From NCBI RefSeq assembly GCF_003023845.1, contig NZ_PYFT01000001.1, forward strand, positions 4,526,001 to 4,590,000: DNA of 64,000 bases, in the 5' to 3' direction. A program made the translations under genes and the position numbers. Origin of the DNA: Adhaeribacter arboris. Its GTDB lineage: Bacteria; Bacteroidota; Bacteroidia; Cytophagales; Hymenobacteraceae. This document shows positions 34,655-43,207 of this stretch, piece after piece. The notes beneath the pieces are model-generated. The model was not told the origin of the DNA. It saw only the letters and a program-made list of their open reading frames with translations, and ran no database searches. Position 1 is the first letter of the stretch; every line of letters starts with the position of its first letter.

Positions 34655-36256
34655 ATGAAAAATGCAAGAATTTCCCTTACAGTTATTATAAGTATTCTGG
34701 TATGTCAAATTTCTATGGCCCAATCTGGCTCCTGGAATAAAGCCGGCAATAGCTTGAGCGGCACCGAAAAGCTCGGCAGCACCAATAGCAGGCCGGTCCG
34801 ATTTTTTACGAATAACTTGCAACGGATGACACTCGATGCCGAAGGAAAATTAGGGATCGGAGCGCTTGCGCCCAAGGCAAAACTCCACTTATCAAGAGGC
34901 GGTTCGGGAGTCCTAACGCCTTTCTCCGGTTCCACCTTAATTGTAGAAAGCGATCAAAACAATTTTATTTCGCTGCTTAATCCGAGCGGCAAAGGAAGCG
35001 GTATTTTGTTTGGTAATGGGAATAATGCACAGGATGGCGGAATTATTTTTGACAATCCAGTACTACCCAGAAGCTTACAGTTTAAAGTCGGGTCGAGCAT
35101 TACCCAACTAGTAGTCACGCATTTAGGCCAGGTGGGCGTAGGCACATTGGTCCCTAAAGCCAAGCTTCACGTATTAAAAAGTAATACGGGTATAAGCCCC
35201 AATGATAACGCTAATCTGGTGGTAGAATCTACCGGAAGTAACTTTATTAATTTACTCACGCCCAGTACTACCAACAGCGGGATTTTATTCGGGAATAACT
35301 TAAACTCCTCCGACGGGGGTATTATTTACAACAGCGGATCCACCCCCAGGGGTTTGCAGTTTAATACCGGCGGTAACAGTACCCGCATGGTAGTAGCCAG
35401 CAACGGTTTTGTGGGTATCGGTACCAGAACTCCCGCCTCCGAATTACATATTGTGCACAGCAATACCAACAACGCCACCATTGGCTTACGGCTGGAGAAT
35501 GGCCCGGCTAATAAACATTGGGTCTTTTTCACCGGTGCAGGGGGTGGTATGAACTTAAGCGCCAATGGACAATTTAAAGGATTCTTTTCCCCTGACGGCG
35601 GTGATTACTTTGCTACCTCCGATGCACGAGCCAAAAAAGACATCCTAAAAGCACCGGCTGTGCTGGAAAAAGTGTTACAGCTGGAAGTAAAGCAATATCA
35701 TTTCTTAGGAGAACAATCATCGGATAAAAAGCATTACGGCATGCTGGCGCAAGAAGTAGAAAAGTTATTTCCCGAAATGGTGGCGCATAAAACAGACGAT
35801 GGACAAGACCGTTATTTCGTGAACCAAAGTACTTATGGCGTTGTCGCCCTTAAAGCTATCCAGGAACAACAGCAAACCATAGAAAAGCAGCAATTAGAAA
35901 TAGCCGAATTGCGCACTATTGTTCGTGACCTGCAGGCTGCAATAAACCCCAAAGCACCTGCTACTATTTCCCCGAATAAAGTAGAAACTGGCGCCGGCGC
36001 CAGGCTCCTGCAAAATGCCCCTAACCCTTTTCACACAGAAACCAGCATCCGGTATTACCTGCCCGAAATAAAAGGAAGCGCCGCGATTGGCATTTTATCG
36101 TCCGACGGACAAGTAATTAAAACCTACCCAGTAACGCAAAAAGGAAACGGACAAGTAATGATTAAAAGCGGCGAGTTAACCGCCGGAACGTATTATTATA
36201 TTTTAAAACTTAACGGTGAAAAAGTAGACACTAAGCGCATGATAGTAGTAAAGTAA
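34655..36256 (+). CDS. secreted tail-fibre-like protein with S74 chaperone domain and T9SS signal, paralog 2
   Basis: A 533-residue tandem paralog of the preceding protein. The start ATG at 34655 gives signal peptide KNARISLTVIISILVCQISM; an earlier ATG at 34583 adds 24 residues that do not resemble a signal. The beta units and GLQFNTGGNSTRMVVASNGF block match paralog 1 closely. The chaperone motif is Ser322-Asp-Ala-Arg-Ala-Lys327, followed by KKHYGMLAQEVEKLFPEMVA. The protein ends with a coiled coil and a T9SS domain (LLQNAPNPFHTETSIRYYLP; AGTYYYILKLNGEKV). Both catalytic residues of the S74 dyad are kept in both paralogs. Trimer formation is inferred from phage homologues. Confidence 0.83.
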   Translation: MKNARISLTVIISILVCQISMAQSGSWNKAGNSLSGTEKLGSTNSRPVRFFTNNLQRMTLDAEGKLGIGALAPKAKLHLSRGGSGVLTPFSGSTLIVESDQNNFISLLNPSGKGSGILFGNGNNAQDGGIIFDNPVLPRSLQFKVGSSITQLVVTHLGQVGVGTLVPKAKLHVLKSNTGISPNDNANLVVESTGSNFINLLTPSTTNSGILFGNNLNSSDGGIIYNSGSTPRGLQFNTGGNSTRMVVASNGFVGIGTRTPASELHIVHSNTNNATIGLRLENGPANKHWVFFTGAGGGMNLSANGQFKGFFSPDGGDYFATSDARAKKDILKAPAVLEKVLQLEVKQYHFLGEQSSDKKHYGMLAQEVEKLFPEMVAHKTDDGQDRYFVNQSTYGVVALKAIQEQQQTIEKQQLEIAELRTIVRDLQAAINPKAPATISPNKVETGAGARLLQNAPNPFHTETSIRYYLPEIKGSAAIGILSSDGQVIKTYPVTQKGNGQVMIKSGELTAGTYYYILKLNGEKVDTKRMIVVK

Positions 36257-36418
36257 GTACCAGTATTTAGGTTTTCTTACGAAGGGAGTAAACGGCAAAA
36301 GCTTATTCTCTTTATTTTCGCGTAGTACGGCGGAGCGCCCGCAGACTTTTAATATTTTATTAAACTTGGGATGTACCAGCTATAATAGGTAATATCAAAA
36401 GCAAGAATGATTTTATGA
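36257..36418. other. short intergenic region
   Basis: A 162-base AT-rich gap between the S74 paralog 2 and the S66 pseudogene; no clear terminator or promoter. Confidence 0.4.
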
Positions 36419-36993
36419 CAGCCCTTACTTAAACCTAAATTACTAAAACCGGGTGACAAAGTAGCTGCCATTTCTCTGTCCCGGGAAGGCGCCGGCACTT
36501 TGTTGCCCCGATATCAATAAGGAAAAAAACAACTGCCAGAAACTTTTAAATTAGAAGTCGTGGAAAATACCCATACCTTAAGATCGGCGGACTTTATTTC
36601 TAAAAATCCTCAGGCTCAAGCAGACGATTTAATGGAGGCATTTTCTGATAAATTAATGAAAACCATTATTTTTAACATTGGCGGCGAGAGCAGCAGCAGA
36701 ACTTTGCCCTACACCGACTTGGCTGTTATTAAAGTCAATCCCAAAATATTTTTAGGTTTTTCTGGTACCATCATTACGCTCTTTGCTTGTTATAAGGCGA
36801 GTATAACTTCTTTTCATAGCACTTCCTTGTTGGTTGGCTTCGCGAAGAACGGCGGAATGCACTCGTACTAAATCGAGGATACACAACGAGCCTTTTTTCT
36901 GTTAAACCCGTTAGGAAAATTTTACCCAATGAAAGGGGTCGGACTTCCGAACATTTGGCTTGGAATAAGGTAGAACTGCAACAAGTTTTGTAA
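36419..36993 (+). pseudogene. LD-carboxypeptidase / MccF-like (peptidase S66) remnant
   Basis: The sequence reads LLKPKLLKPGDKVAAISLSR, then after a TAA at 36518-36520 EVVENTHTLRSADFISKNPQ, RADDLM-like AQADDLMEAFSDKLMKTIIF, NIGGESSSRTLPYTDL and VNPKIFLGFSGTIITL. These follow the S66 order, in which G-G-x-x-S holds the nucleophile region. A second in-frame stop at 36869 and a frameshift into TSEHLAWNKVELQQVL end the similarity well before the usual C-terminal catalytic Glu/His. The gene is therefore non-functional and truncated. Confidence 0.68.
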
Positions 36994-37028
36994 ATTACTC
37001 CTGATTATCAATCGATAACGCACAGGCA

Positions 37029-37880
37029 ATGCTTACTACTTCGGTTATTCCGCCCCATCCTGCTTTACAGGATATTGTCCATAATTATTCCTGGTGTCAT
37101 TCAGAGGAAGTTTCTATTCAAATGACTTCTGCCTGGGTAGCGCATCATGATACCAGTCTATGCTTTTTTTTAGAGGATGTTCCGCGGCGGCAAAACTATT
37201 TAAATTCAGAAAAGGTGGGAGAAGCTATTCCGCCGGTTTGTCTGTTTGGCTTACTTACCCAGCGCATTGGCGAAATAACGTTTGCCGGAAAATATAAAAC
37301 ATTTCTGATTGAATTTAAACCGAACGGTTTTTACAAGTTGTTCGGCATTCCGGCCAGCGAGATTGCTAATAATTTATTTCCGGCTAATGCGGTGATGGGC
37401 AAGGAGGTAAATCAGCTTTATGAACAATTGCTACACGCTAGTAACGTGGCCGAGATGGTAGCCTACACCGATAATTTTTTAATCAGTGCTTTAAGTCGGC
37501 AAAAAACTCTTTATTGGAACGAAGGCATTACCCGCATTTCGCAGCAATTAGTTACTACTTTTACTAATACCGATATCGTCCAATACGCTTTTCAGGCTAA
37601 TATGAGCCTCCGGAATTTTGAAAGAAGGTTCACCGAGCAAGTGGGCACGTCGCCGAAGTTATTTTGTCGTTTGCTGCGGTTTAACGCGGCCGTCCAAGGC
37701 AAAATAACGCAGCCGCAAAAAAGCTGGACCGATGTGGCCTACGAATGCGGCTACTACGACACGATGCACCTGATTAAAGAATTTAAACAATTTGCCCAAG
37801 CCAGCCCCACGGCTTTTTTCCAAGAGAATGCCTGGATGTTGGCGGAATCTTTTACCACCTTCGAACGGCCGCTCCACTAA
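37029..37880 (+). CDS. AraC-family transcriptional regulator
   Basis: A 283-residue regulator. The N-terminal 150 residues form an unassigned sensor of the DUF6597-like type (VCLFGLLTQRIGEITFAGKY; FLIEFKPNGFYKLFGI). The C-terminal HTH pair is ANMSLRNFERRFTEQVGTSP with KLFCRLLRFNAAV, and SWTDVAYECGYYDTMHLIKE followed by FKQFAQASPTAFF. It lies between the S66 pseudogene and a methyltransferase gene; the target is unknown. It may control the methyltransferase, which is 175 bases downstream on the same strand. Confidence 0.85.
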   Translation: MLTTSVIPPHPALQDIVHNYSWCHSEEVSIQMTSAWVAHHDTSLCFFLEDVPRRQNYLNSEKVGEAIPPVCLFGLLTQRIGEITFAGKYKTFLIEFKPNGFYKLFGIPASEIANNLFPANAVMGKEVNQLYEQLLHASNVAEMVAYTDNFLISALSRQKTLYWNEGITRISQQLVTTFTNTDIVQYAFQANMSLRNFERRFTEQVGTSPKLFCRLLRFNAAVQGKITQPQKSWTDVAYECGYYDTMHLIKEFKQFAQASPTAFFQENAWMLAESFTTFERPLH

Positions 37881-38055
37881 AGGCCAAGTAGTTTCTCTTT
37901 CTGTTTTACGTTACTTGTAATTATTTTGGAAAGAACGAAGGGCGTTCAGCACTGCAGCTAACTTTGGCGATTTTTTACTACGCCGGCTTTATTTCGGGTT
38001 ATTACCTTTGAATGGTTTAAAGGCCGGATGGCTTCACCTTCAAAAGTAAATCAAT

Positions 38056-38829
38056 ATGCTCTCTTCTGTTGCGGATAACTGGTACGAAAATTTTTTCGCG
38101 GGTATTAACTGCGAAATGTGGGAAAAAGCCGTGCCAGAGGAATGGTCGGAGCGGGAAGCCGCTTTTTTGTTAGATGTACTGCAAGTGGCGCCAGGAGCCC
38201 GTATTCTGGATGTTCCCTGCGGTACGGGCCGGTTGGCCCTGCCATTAGCCAGAAAAGGCTTCCGGGTAACCGGTGTAGATATTTCGGTTGATTTTATAAA
38301 GGGTCTTACCCAAAAAGTAAAAGCCGAGAATTTACCTGTGCAAATCATTCAGGGCAATATGCTCACCCTGGAACTTAGTGATTTTTTTGATGGCGCTTAT
38401 TGCCTGGGTAACAGTTTTGGCTATTTCGACTATCCGGGCATGCAGGTATTTGTAAAAAAAGTAGCCGCTCACTTAAAGCCGGGCGGTCGGTTTATCATAA
38501 ACTCCGGCATGGTGGCCGAAAGCATTTTACCCCGGATTCCGGCGGAAAAAACGTACTATCTGGACGGTTTAACGATGCAGGTGAACAACGAATATTTGGT
38601 AAACGATAGCTACTTGGTCAGTCATTTAAAGTACACCAAGAACCAACATTCGGAAGAGCATCGCTTTAAGCATTACGTTTATACCTTAGGCGAAATTAAA
38701 AGATTATTAAGTTTATTTAATTTACATGTCGTGGCCTTGTATAGTACCATCGAAAAAACGCCTTACCAAGTGGGTGATGCCCAGGTATATTTGGTAGCCG
38801 AGAAAGTAACCGCAACAAAACCCAACTAA
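38056..38829 (+). CDS. class I SAM-dependent methyltransferase
   Basis: A 257-residue cytoplasmic protein. Motif I is ILDVPCGTGRLALPLARKGF (about residues 50-69), followed by the acidic residue of GVDISVDFI. Further motifs are VQIIQGNML and DFFDGAYCLGNSFGYFDYPG, then HLKPGGRFIINSGM. The substrate-binding C-terminal part (YTLGEIKRLLSLFNLHVVAL) belongs to the methyltransferase-25/11 group. The substrate cannot be predicted. The gene has no enzyme-pathway neighbours, and the AraC gene upstream may regulate it. Confidence 0.85.
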   Translation: MLSSVADNWYENFFAGINCEMWEKAVPEEWSEREAAFLLDVLQVAPGARILDVPCGTGRLALPLARKGFRVTGVDISVDFIKGLTQKVKAENLPVQIIQGNMLTLELSDFFDGAYCLGNSFGYFDYPGMQVFVKKVAAHLKPGGRFIINSGMVAESILPRIPAEKTYYLDGLTMQVNNEYLVNDSYLVSHLKYTKNQHSEEHRFKHYVYTLGEIKRLLSLFNLHVVALYSTIEKTPYQVGDAQVYLVAEKVTATKPN

Positions 38830-39040
38830 CCTGCTTATCTTTTGCTACCTACTTAAAGTTGGCTCGCAGGTCCGATAAAATGGGCTGATTCTGGAGCCAA
38901 ATTAGTGAGTTTTTAGCTACTGGCACGCAAAGCTCTTTAAGAATAACGCGGCAGGATTGGCTTTTCACCAGGGTAATACACTTCTAGTTTTTAATAAAAG
39001 AAATAATAAAATTTTAAAATAAATTATACCGTACTTGCTC
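38830..39040. other. convergent intergenic region
   Basis: A 210-base gap between the methyltransferase and the LytTR regulator; no strong hairpin with a T-run is visible. Confidence 0.35.
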
Positions 39041-39783
39041 TTACAGCCATCCGAAACGTTCGAGGAGTCGTTCTTTTTGCTGCCGGGCAATAGGAATACT
39101 TACTCCCGTGGAGAGTAGGAGATAAGTACCTTCCCTTTTTTTAATTTTTGCACGTGGGCTATGTTTACCAACGATTGCCGGTGTACGCGCACGAAATTAT
39201 GCGGTTCCAGTACTTCCTGCACATCCCCTAACGTTTTGCAGATGAGGTACTGTTCGCCTTTCTCCAGGTAAAAACGGGTATAATTGCTATCGGCTTCGCA
39301 ATAAACAATTTGTCCTATATCTACAAACACTAAACCGCCCGCGTGGGGAAGGGCTATTCGCTGCGGAGCAATGGGGGTAATTGCCTGCGAGTATTGCCGC
39401 AGGAGTTCCATTTGTTGGGCACTTACTTTCGTCCGGTTTTCTGCCCGGCGTACTGCGGCTACCAAATCAATGGTGTCTACTGGCTTGAGCAAGTAATCTA
39501 AAGCGCTAAAACGAAAGGCCCGCACGGCATACTGGTCGTAAGCCGTTATGAAGATGAGTGCAAAATCAATTTCACCCACTTGCTCCAACAGTTGAAAGCC
39601 GTTCATTACAGGCATTTCAATGTCTAAAAATACGAGGGCCGGCCGCAAGCTCCGGATGGCTTTCAAGCCAGGAGTACTTTCGGTAAAAGCTCCCACTACT
39701 TCCACTTGCGGACAGTGCCGCGCGAGTTGCAAGGATAGCAGCTTTATATTATCTGGTTCGTCGTCAATCAGGATGGCACGCAT
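39041..39783 (-). CDS. LytTR-family response regulator, frameshifted near the 3' end
   Basis: As read, the frame starts at 39783 and stops at 39100 (227 residues). The receiver domain has Asp54 in VFLDIEMPVM, TAYDQYAVRAFRFSALDYLL and KPVD; a LytTR domain (ALPHAGGLVFVDIGQIVYCE) follows. The usual C-terminus is missing. Adding one A in the A-run (plus-strand T-run 39136-39142) restores KREGTYLLLSTGVSIPIARQ QKERLLERFGWL, ending at 39041-39043, which is the normal LytTR end. The frameshift therefore truncates the DNA-binding domain. The partner kinase gene 33 bases upstream is also frameshifted at a homopolymer, so either both are sequence errors or the pair is inactivated. Confidence 0.82.
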
Positions 39784-39816
39784 CGTATTTTGATATTTAT
39801 GGTGAATAGTAAGCCG

Positions 39817-41226
39817 CTAAACCGGTATTTGCAACACGACTTTCGTGCCGCAGGGGTCGCCCCGGGTATCTTCCAAATCCTGAATTTGGGTTTCCGCATG
39901 AATGTTATACAGTTGATTAATAATGCGGATGCGTTCGGCGGTGACCTGCATGCCAAAAGACTTGTGTTTGTTAGCTGACTTACTTTTCAGTTCGGCTGCT
40001 TTTTTGCGCCCCACTCCATCGTCTGAGATTTCAATTAGAAGCAGATGTTCGGCGGGCTGGCACACCGAAATGCACACCAATCCTCCTTCTGTCTTATGCA
40101 TCAATCCGTGCCAGATTGCATTTTCTACAAATGGTTGCAATAGTAAGGGTGGCAGGCGCAGGTATTGCGGATCTACTTCCGGAGAAACCAAAATACTGAA
40201 CCGGACTTTGTGTTTAAAGCGCATCGCTTCCAGTTCTATGTAAAGTTGTAAGGCTTCCAACTCGTTTTTTAGCAAAACCAGGTCTGAACGGGAATTTTCC
40301 AGCACTAAGCGAATTAATCTGGCAAATTTAGTCAGATACTCGGAGGCTTGCTCCGATTCGTTCTGCAAGGTATAGAGCTTAATTGAATTAAGGCAATTGA
40401 AAACAAAATGCGGGTTCATCTGGGCCCGTAAGGCTATCATTTCTGTGTCGGCCAACTTGCGTTCATATTCTGTTTTCAGTTGTTGAATATGTTGTTTTTC
40501 CAGTTGTAAACTTTGCTCTTCAATGGCGTGGGAACGTTCGGTAAGTTGCGCTTCCAGATCCTGCGTATAATGCTCCTGAATCCGACGTTTTTCTACTTCA
40601 ATTAATCGTCCGCGGTAAGCCAGCGCCAGAGCAAAACAAAAAGCTTCCATAAATAAGCCCGCTATTACCCAAAAAAACGGATCATTAAAAAAGTTATAGG
40701 CAATCTGGTTCAGACTAGGAAAATATAAATCCAGCGAGCCGGGTAAAAAGGATATAACCAGCAAACTAACCATCCCGGCTAGTAAGTAAGACCGGATAGC
40801 AGAATTACTGCGAAAAACAGTGCTTAGCAAAACAAGGGTGGCCAGTCCGGCCGGTACCATCGCGAATATGTAGAAGGTGTTGTTACGGAATAAGGGCTTT
40901 TGGTAAATCCATTCGATAAGGGACTGAAGTTCCTGAAAAACTAATATAACCATTAATCCTTGCAAGATTCGCCAGGTGCCCGGAAACTGGGTACGCACAG
41001 GCACAACTTCCGCCACGAACAGCGTGTAGAAAAGAGCAATTAAAGCTACGTGAAAGGGGCCCAAGGCTTCCGACATCCGCACGGGAAACAGCAGAGCAAA
41101 GCTAAACCGGTAGTCGATATGGTGGAGCGTAAAGAGAAAGCAGGTTAGCGCGTACAGCGCGTAGTAGAGGAAAGCCCGGTCGCGGCTAAGAAAAAAAGAA
41201 TAAAACGTGTATACACTCATAAAAAA
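39817..41226 (-). CDS. LytS-type histidine kinase, C-terminal part (7TM and kinase)
   Basis: The C-terminal portion of a 7TMR-DISM sensor kinase, split by a frameshift from the N-terminal part (41217-41813). It carries membrane helices (FYSFFLSRDRAFLYYALYAL; SEALGPFHVALIALFYTLFV; PAGLATLVLLSTVF), a coiled coil near the end of the membrane part, and the LytS kinase core. The core holds the phospho-histidine in LRAQMNPHFVFNCLNSIKLY and the ATPase motif LQPFVENAIWHGL with a D-x-G-x-G-x-x segment (DDGVG). It reads into the LytTR regulator operon 33 bases later. A translation starting within this fragment would lack the sensor domain. Confidence 0.85.
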   Translation of the reverse strand, partial: FFMSVYTFYSFFLSRDRAFLYYALYALTCFLFTLHHIDYRFSFALLFPVRMSEALGPFHVALIALFYTLFVAEVVPVRTQFPGTWRILQGLMVILVFQELQSLIEWIYQKPLFRNNTFYIFAMVPAGLATLVLLSTVFRSNSAIRSYLLAGMVSLLVISFLPGSLDLYFPSLNQIAYNFFNDPFFWVIAGLFMEAFCFALALAYRGRLIEVEKRRIQEHYTQDLEAQLTERSHAIEEQSLQLEKQHIQQLKTEYERKLADTEMIALRAQMNPHFVFNCLNSIKLYTLQNESEQASEYLTKFARLIRLVLENSRSDLVLLKNELEALQLYIELEAMRFKHKVRFSILVSPEVDPQYLRLPPLLLQPFVENAIWHGLMHKTEGGLVCISVCQPAEHLLLIEISDDGVGRKKAAELKSKSANKHKSFGMQVTAERIRIINQLYNIHAETQIQDLEDTRGDPCGTKVVLQIPV

Positions 41227-41813
41227 CAGCCCCCGGCCAGTAAGCCTACCACCGCCAGTTGTACATTCATGTGCCATTGCGATAGATAATCCAATTCATA
41301 GCTGCCTCGGATGGATAGGAGTTTGGAATAAATAACCGATGGACTCCAAATATAGTCTACTACCTGTACGTAGTAGGTGCGTTCGGTGAGAGGAGGCAGG
41401 GATAAGGGCAGGGCAAAACGGCTCACTCGTCGCTGAGGGGGTAAGCTTATACCCGTCTGCCCAAGGCAGGTGTTATTCTCGTAAAGCGTAATCAGGCCAT
41501 GAACAATTGTTTGGTGCAGAACGTGCAGCGTATCCTGGGGATGGGTGTTTCGCAGGGTAAACCGTAGCCAGGTCACCATGATTGATTGCTCGGCAAAAGT
41601 GGCCCGTTCATTCCGTTTTTCTCGGAATGGCCGGAAATCTTTGGTCATAATATCCGACAGGGGGAGAATATCTTCCGAAAGATCTTGATAAAACTCCGTG
41701 TAAGGGCCAATGTCAAACTGGTCAGTAGGCAACTTGCCGGGCAAGCTAAGTGGTGCTTGCGCCAAAGCCAAAGAACTTAGGGAGAACACAGCAACTAAGA
41801 GCAGCAGACGCAT
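41217..41813 (-). CDS. LytS-type histidine kinase, N-terminal part (7TMR-DISM sensor), frameshifted
   Basis: Starts with signal peptide RLLLLVAVFSLSSLALAQA (ATG at 41813; an upstream in-frame ATG at 41876 adds a non-signal stretch). The extracellular 7TMR-DISM_2 domain follows (FREKRNERATFAEQSIMVTW; RFTLRNTHPQDTL; VSRFALPLSLPPLTERTYYV). It runs into a first membrane helix MNVQLAVVGLLAGGCF and then stops. The A-run 41221-41226 on the plus strand needs one more A to join it to FFMSVYTFYSFFL in the other frame. The whole gene would then span 39817-41813, with about 660 residues. Confidence 0.82.
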   Translation of the reverse strand: MRLLLLVAVFSLSSLALAQAPLSLPGKLPTDQFDIGPYTEFYQDLSEDILPLSDIMTKDFRPFREKRNERATFAEQSIMVTWLRFTLRNTHPQDTLHVLHQTIVHGLITLYENNTCLGQTGISLPPQRRVSRFALPLSLPPLTERTYYVQVVDYIWSPSVIYSKLLSIRGSYELDYLSQWHMNVQLAVVGLLAGGCFL

Positions 41814-41876
41814 AGGCGTAGGATGAATAAACAAGGTAAGACAAATGGAGTTAGTAGTCCAGCTTTGCCGGCTCAA

Positions 41877-42327
41877 ACAATTGGTTTATTGCGTGAATGG
41901 TTATTTTTTAAAGGGAAGACCATTTACTGCCTCTTTCTTTAAGCTACTCAAAAAAATTAACGACTTACGCACTGACTCCGGAGGTTTAGCCAAGCCCACT
42001 GGTTATTATTTCGGAGGCTGGTTACCTTTCCTTCAACTAATCGGTCTCAAATAAAACTATTTGCTTTTCGGAATCTTATCAAATACAGTGGATAAAGCAA
42101 TTGCTTACCCTTAAAGTTGGCGAGTTTCTACTACTGCTAATCTTTTTCGATCGATTAATTTTGAATAATTGCTAATAAAGCATGAGTGGCACTACAACAA
42201 GGCATGCTTCTGCTGTTTGCTTTAAAAACTATTCGCTTGTGCCTTTGGCCGGTAAGCGGCAATCCGGGTAATATTTCAAATGCAAAATCTATTTCCGCAG
42301 CCGTCTGCCATTTAAAAACGATTTATC
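41877..42327. other. divergent intergenic region
   Basis: A 450-base stretch between the kinase start and the secreted protein at 42328. A plus-strand frame of 69 codons at 41845-42054 has no motif. Nothing else is supported. Confidence 0.4.
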
Positions 42328-43047
42328 ATGAAAACAAGCATTGATCTTTCCGCCTTCGCTAGGGCCTGGTTTAGCTTAATAGTGGCTTTGTTACTTACCT
42401 TTTCAGCTGCGGCTCAGGAAAAGTTCTACCGCAATCCCGATGATTTGAGTAAAGGCTACTGGAAATTATATACTGAGCCTGCTTCCCGGACAGCTTATAT
42501 AAAGTTTTTTGATGCCAGCGATCGGTTGCTCTATGAAGAAGTAATTCCGGATAAATATATCAAGCTAACCGATCGGAACGTCAACCGCATTAATCAAGTA
42601 TTTGACCAAATTGTTAGTAACCAAATGGTTTTGGCAAAAGTTAAGGCCGAACCACTTCTAGTTGCTCCTACTCGGCCGTTAATAAACAGAAATGAAGTAA
42701 AGAAAACCCTGATTACGAAAAAAAAGGATAGAACAGGTTCTCGGATTCAAATAACCGTTTTTAAGATTCCAGACACTACTAAGTTTTTTCTGGCCTTCCA
42801 AAACCCAAACCGGGAGCGAATGAAAATTTACTTGAAAGATGCTGCAAAGCAGGAATTATATTCAGAAAATATAAATTGTGCTGCTTATACTCAAAAATTC
42901 GATACGGTTGGACTAGATAAAGGAAAGTACTTATTAGAAGTTACCACTGTTAACCAAAAGTACAAATTCGCTAAGCTAATTAAAGTAGGCCCGGACATAC
43001 CCTCCCTGAGAATAGAACAGACGGACTCTCTTTTGGCTTCCCGCTAA
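42328..43047 (+). CDS. secreted protein of unknown function
   Basis: A 239-residue protein. The signal peptide WFSLIVALLLTFSAAAQ ends around residue 30. The middle is a charged Lys/Arg-rich region (KKTLITKKKDRTGSRIQITV). The C-terminal half has a beta pattern (MKIYLKDAAKQELYSENINC; YTQKFDTVGLDKGKYLLEVT) like the T9SS sorting fold, but shorter and without the NPF start, so it is not a typical sorting domain. No family was recognised. It is 160 bases upstream of the TonB-like receptor, which may be in the same transcription unit. Confidence 0.65.
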   Translation: MKTSIDLSAFARAWFSLIVALLLTFSAAAQEKFYRNPDDLSKGYWKLYTEPASRTAYIKFFDASDRLLYEEVIPDKYIKLTDRNVNRINQVFDQIVSNQMVLAKVKAEPLLVAPTRPLINRNEVKKTLITKKKDRTGSRIQITVFKIPDTTKFFLAFQNPNRERMKIYLKDAAKQELYSENINCAAYTQKFDTVGLDKGKYLLEVTTVNQKYKFAKLIKVGPDIPSLRIEQTDSLLASR

Positions 43048-43207
43048 TAAGTAAAATTTAAAGTAATCTGTATTCCTGTCGTGCATAGAATGCGCCGGCC
43101 TTTCAACTGCCTCCTCCCCGCGTTTGCCTTTCTTTTATCCTGGTGTTACGAAAGGCAATGAATACTAGTGGAAAATATATCAATTTCTCTTTAAAGCTTG
43201 CTGTTTT

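Noticed and set aside
41845-42054. 69-codon plus-strand frame before the secreted protein
   Set aside because: Overlaps the 5' end of the kinase region antisense and has no motif or signal.
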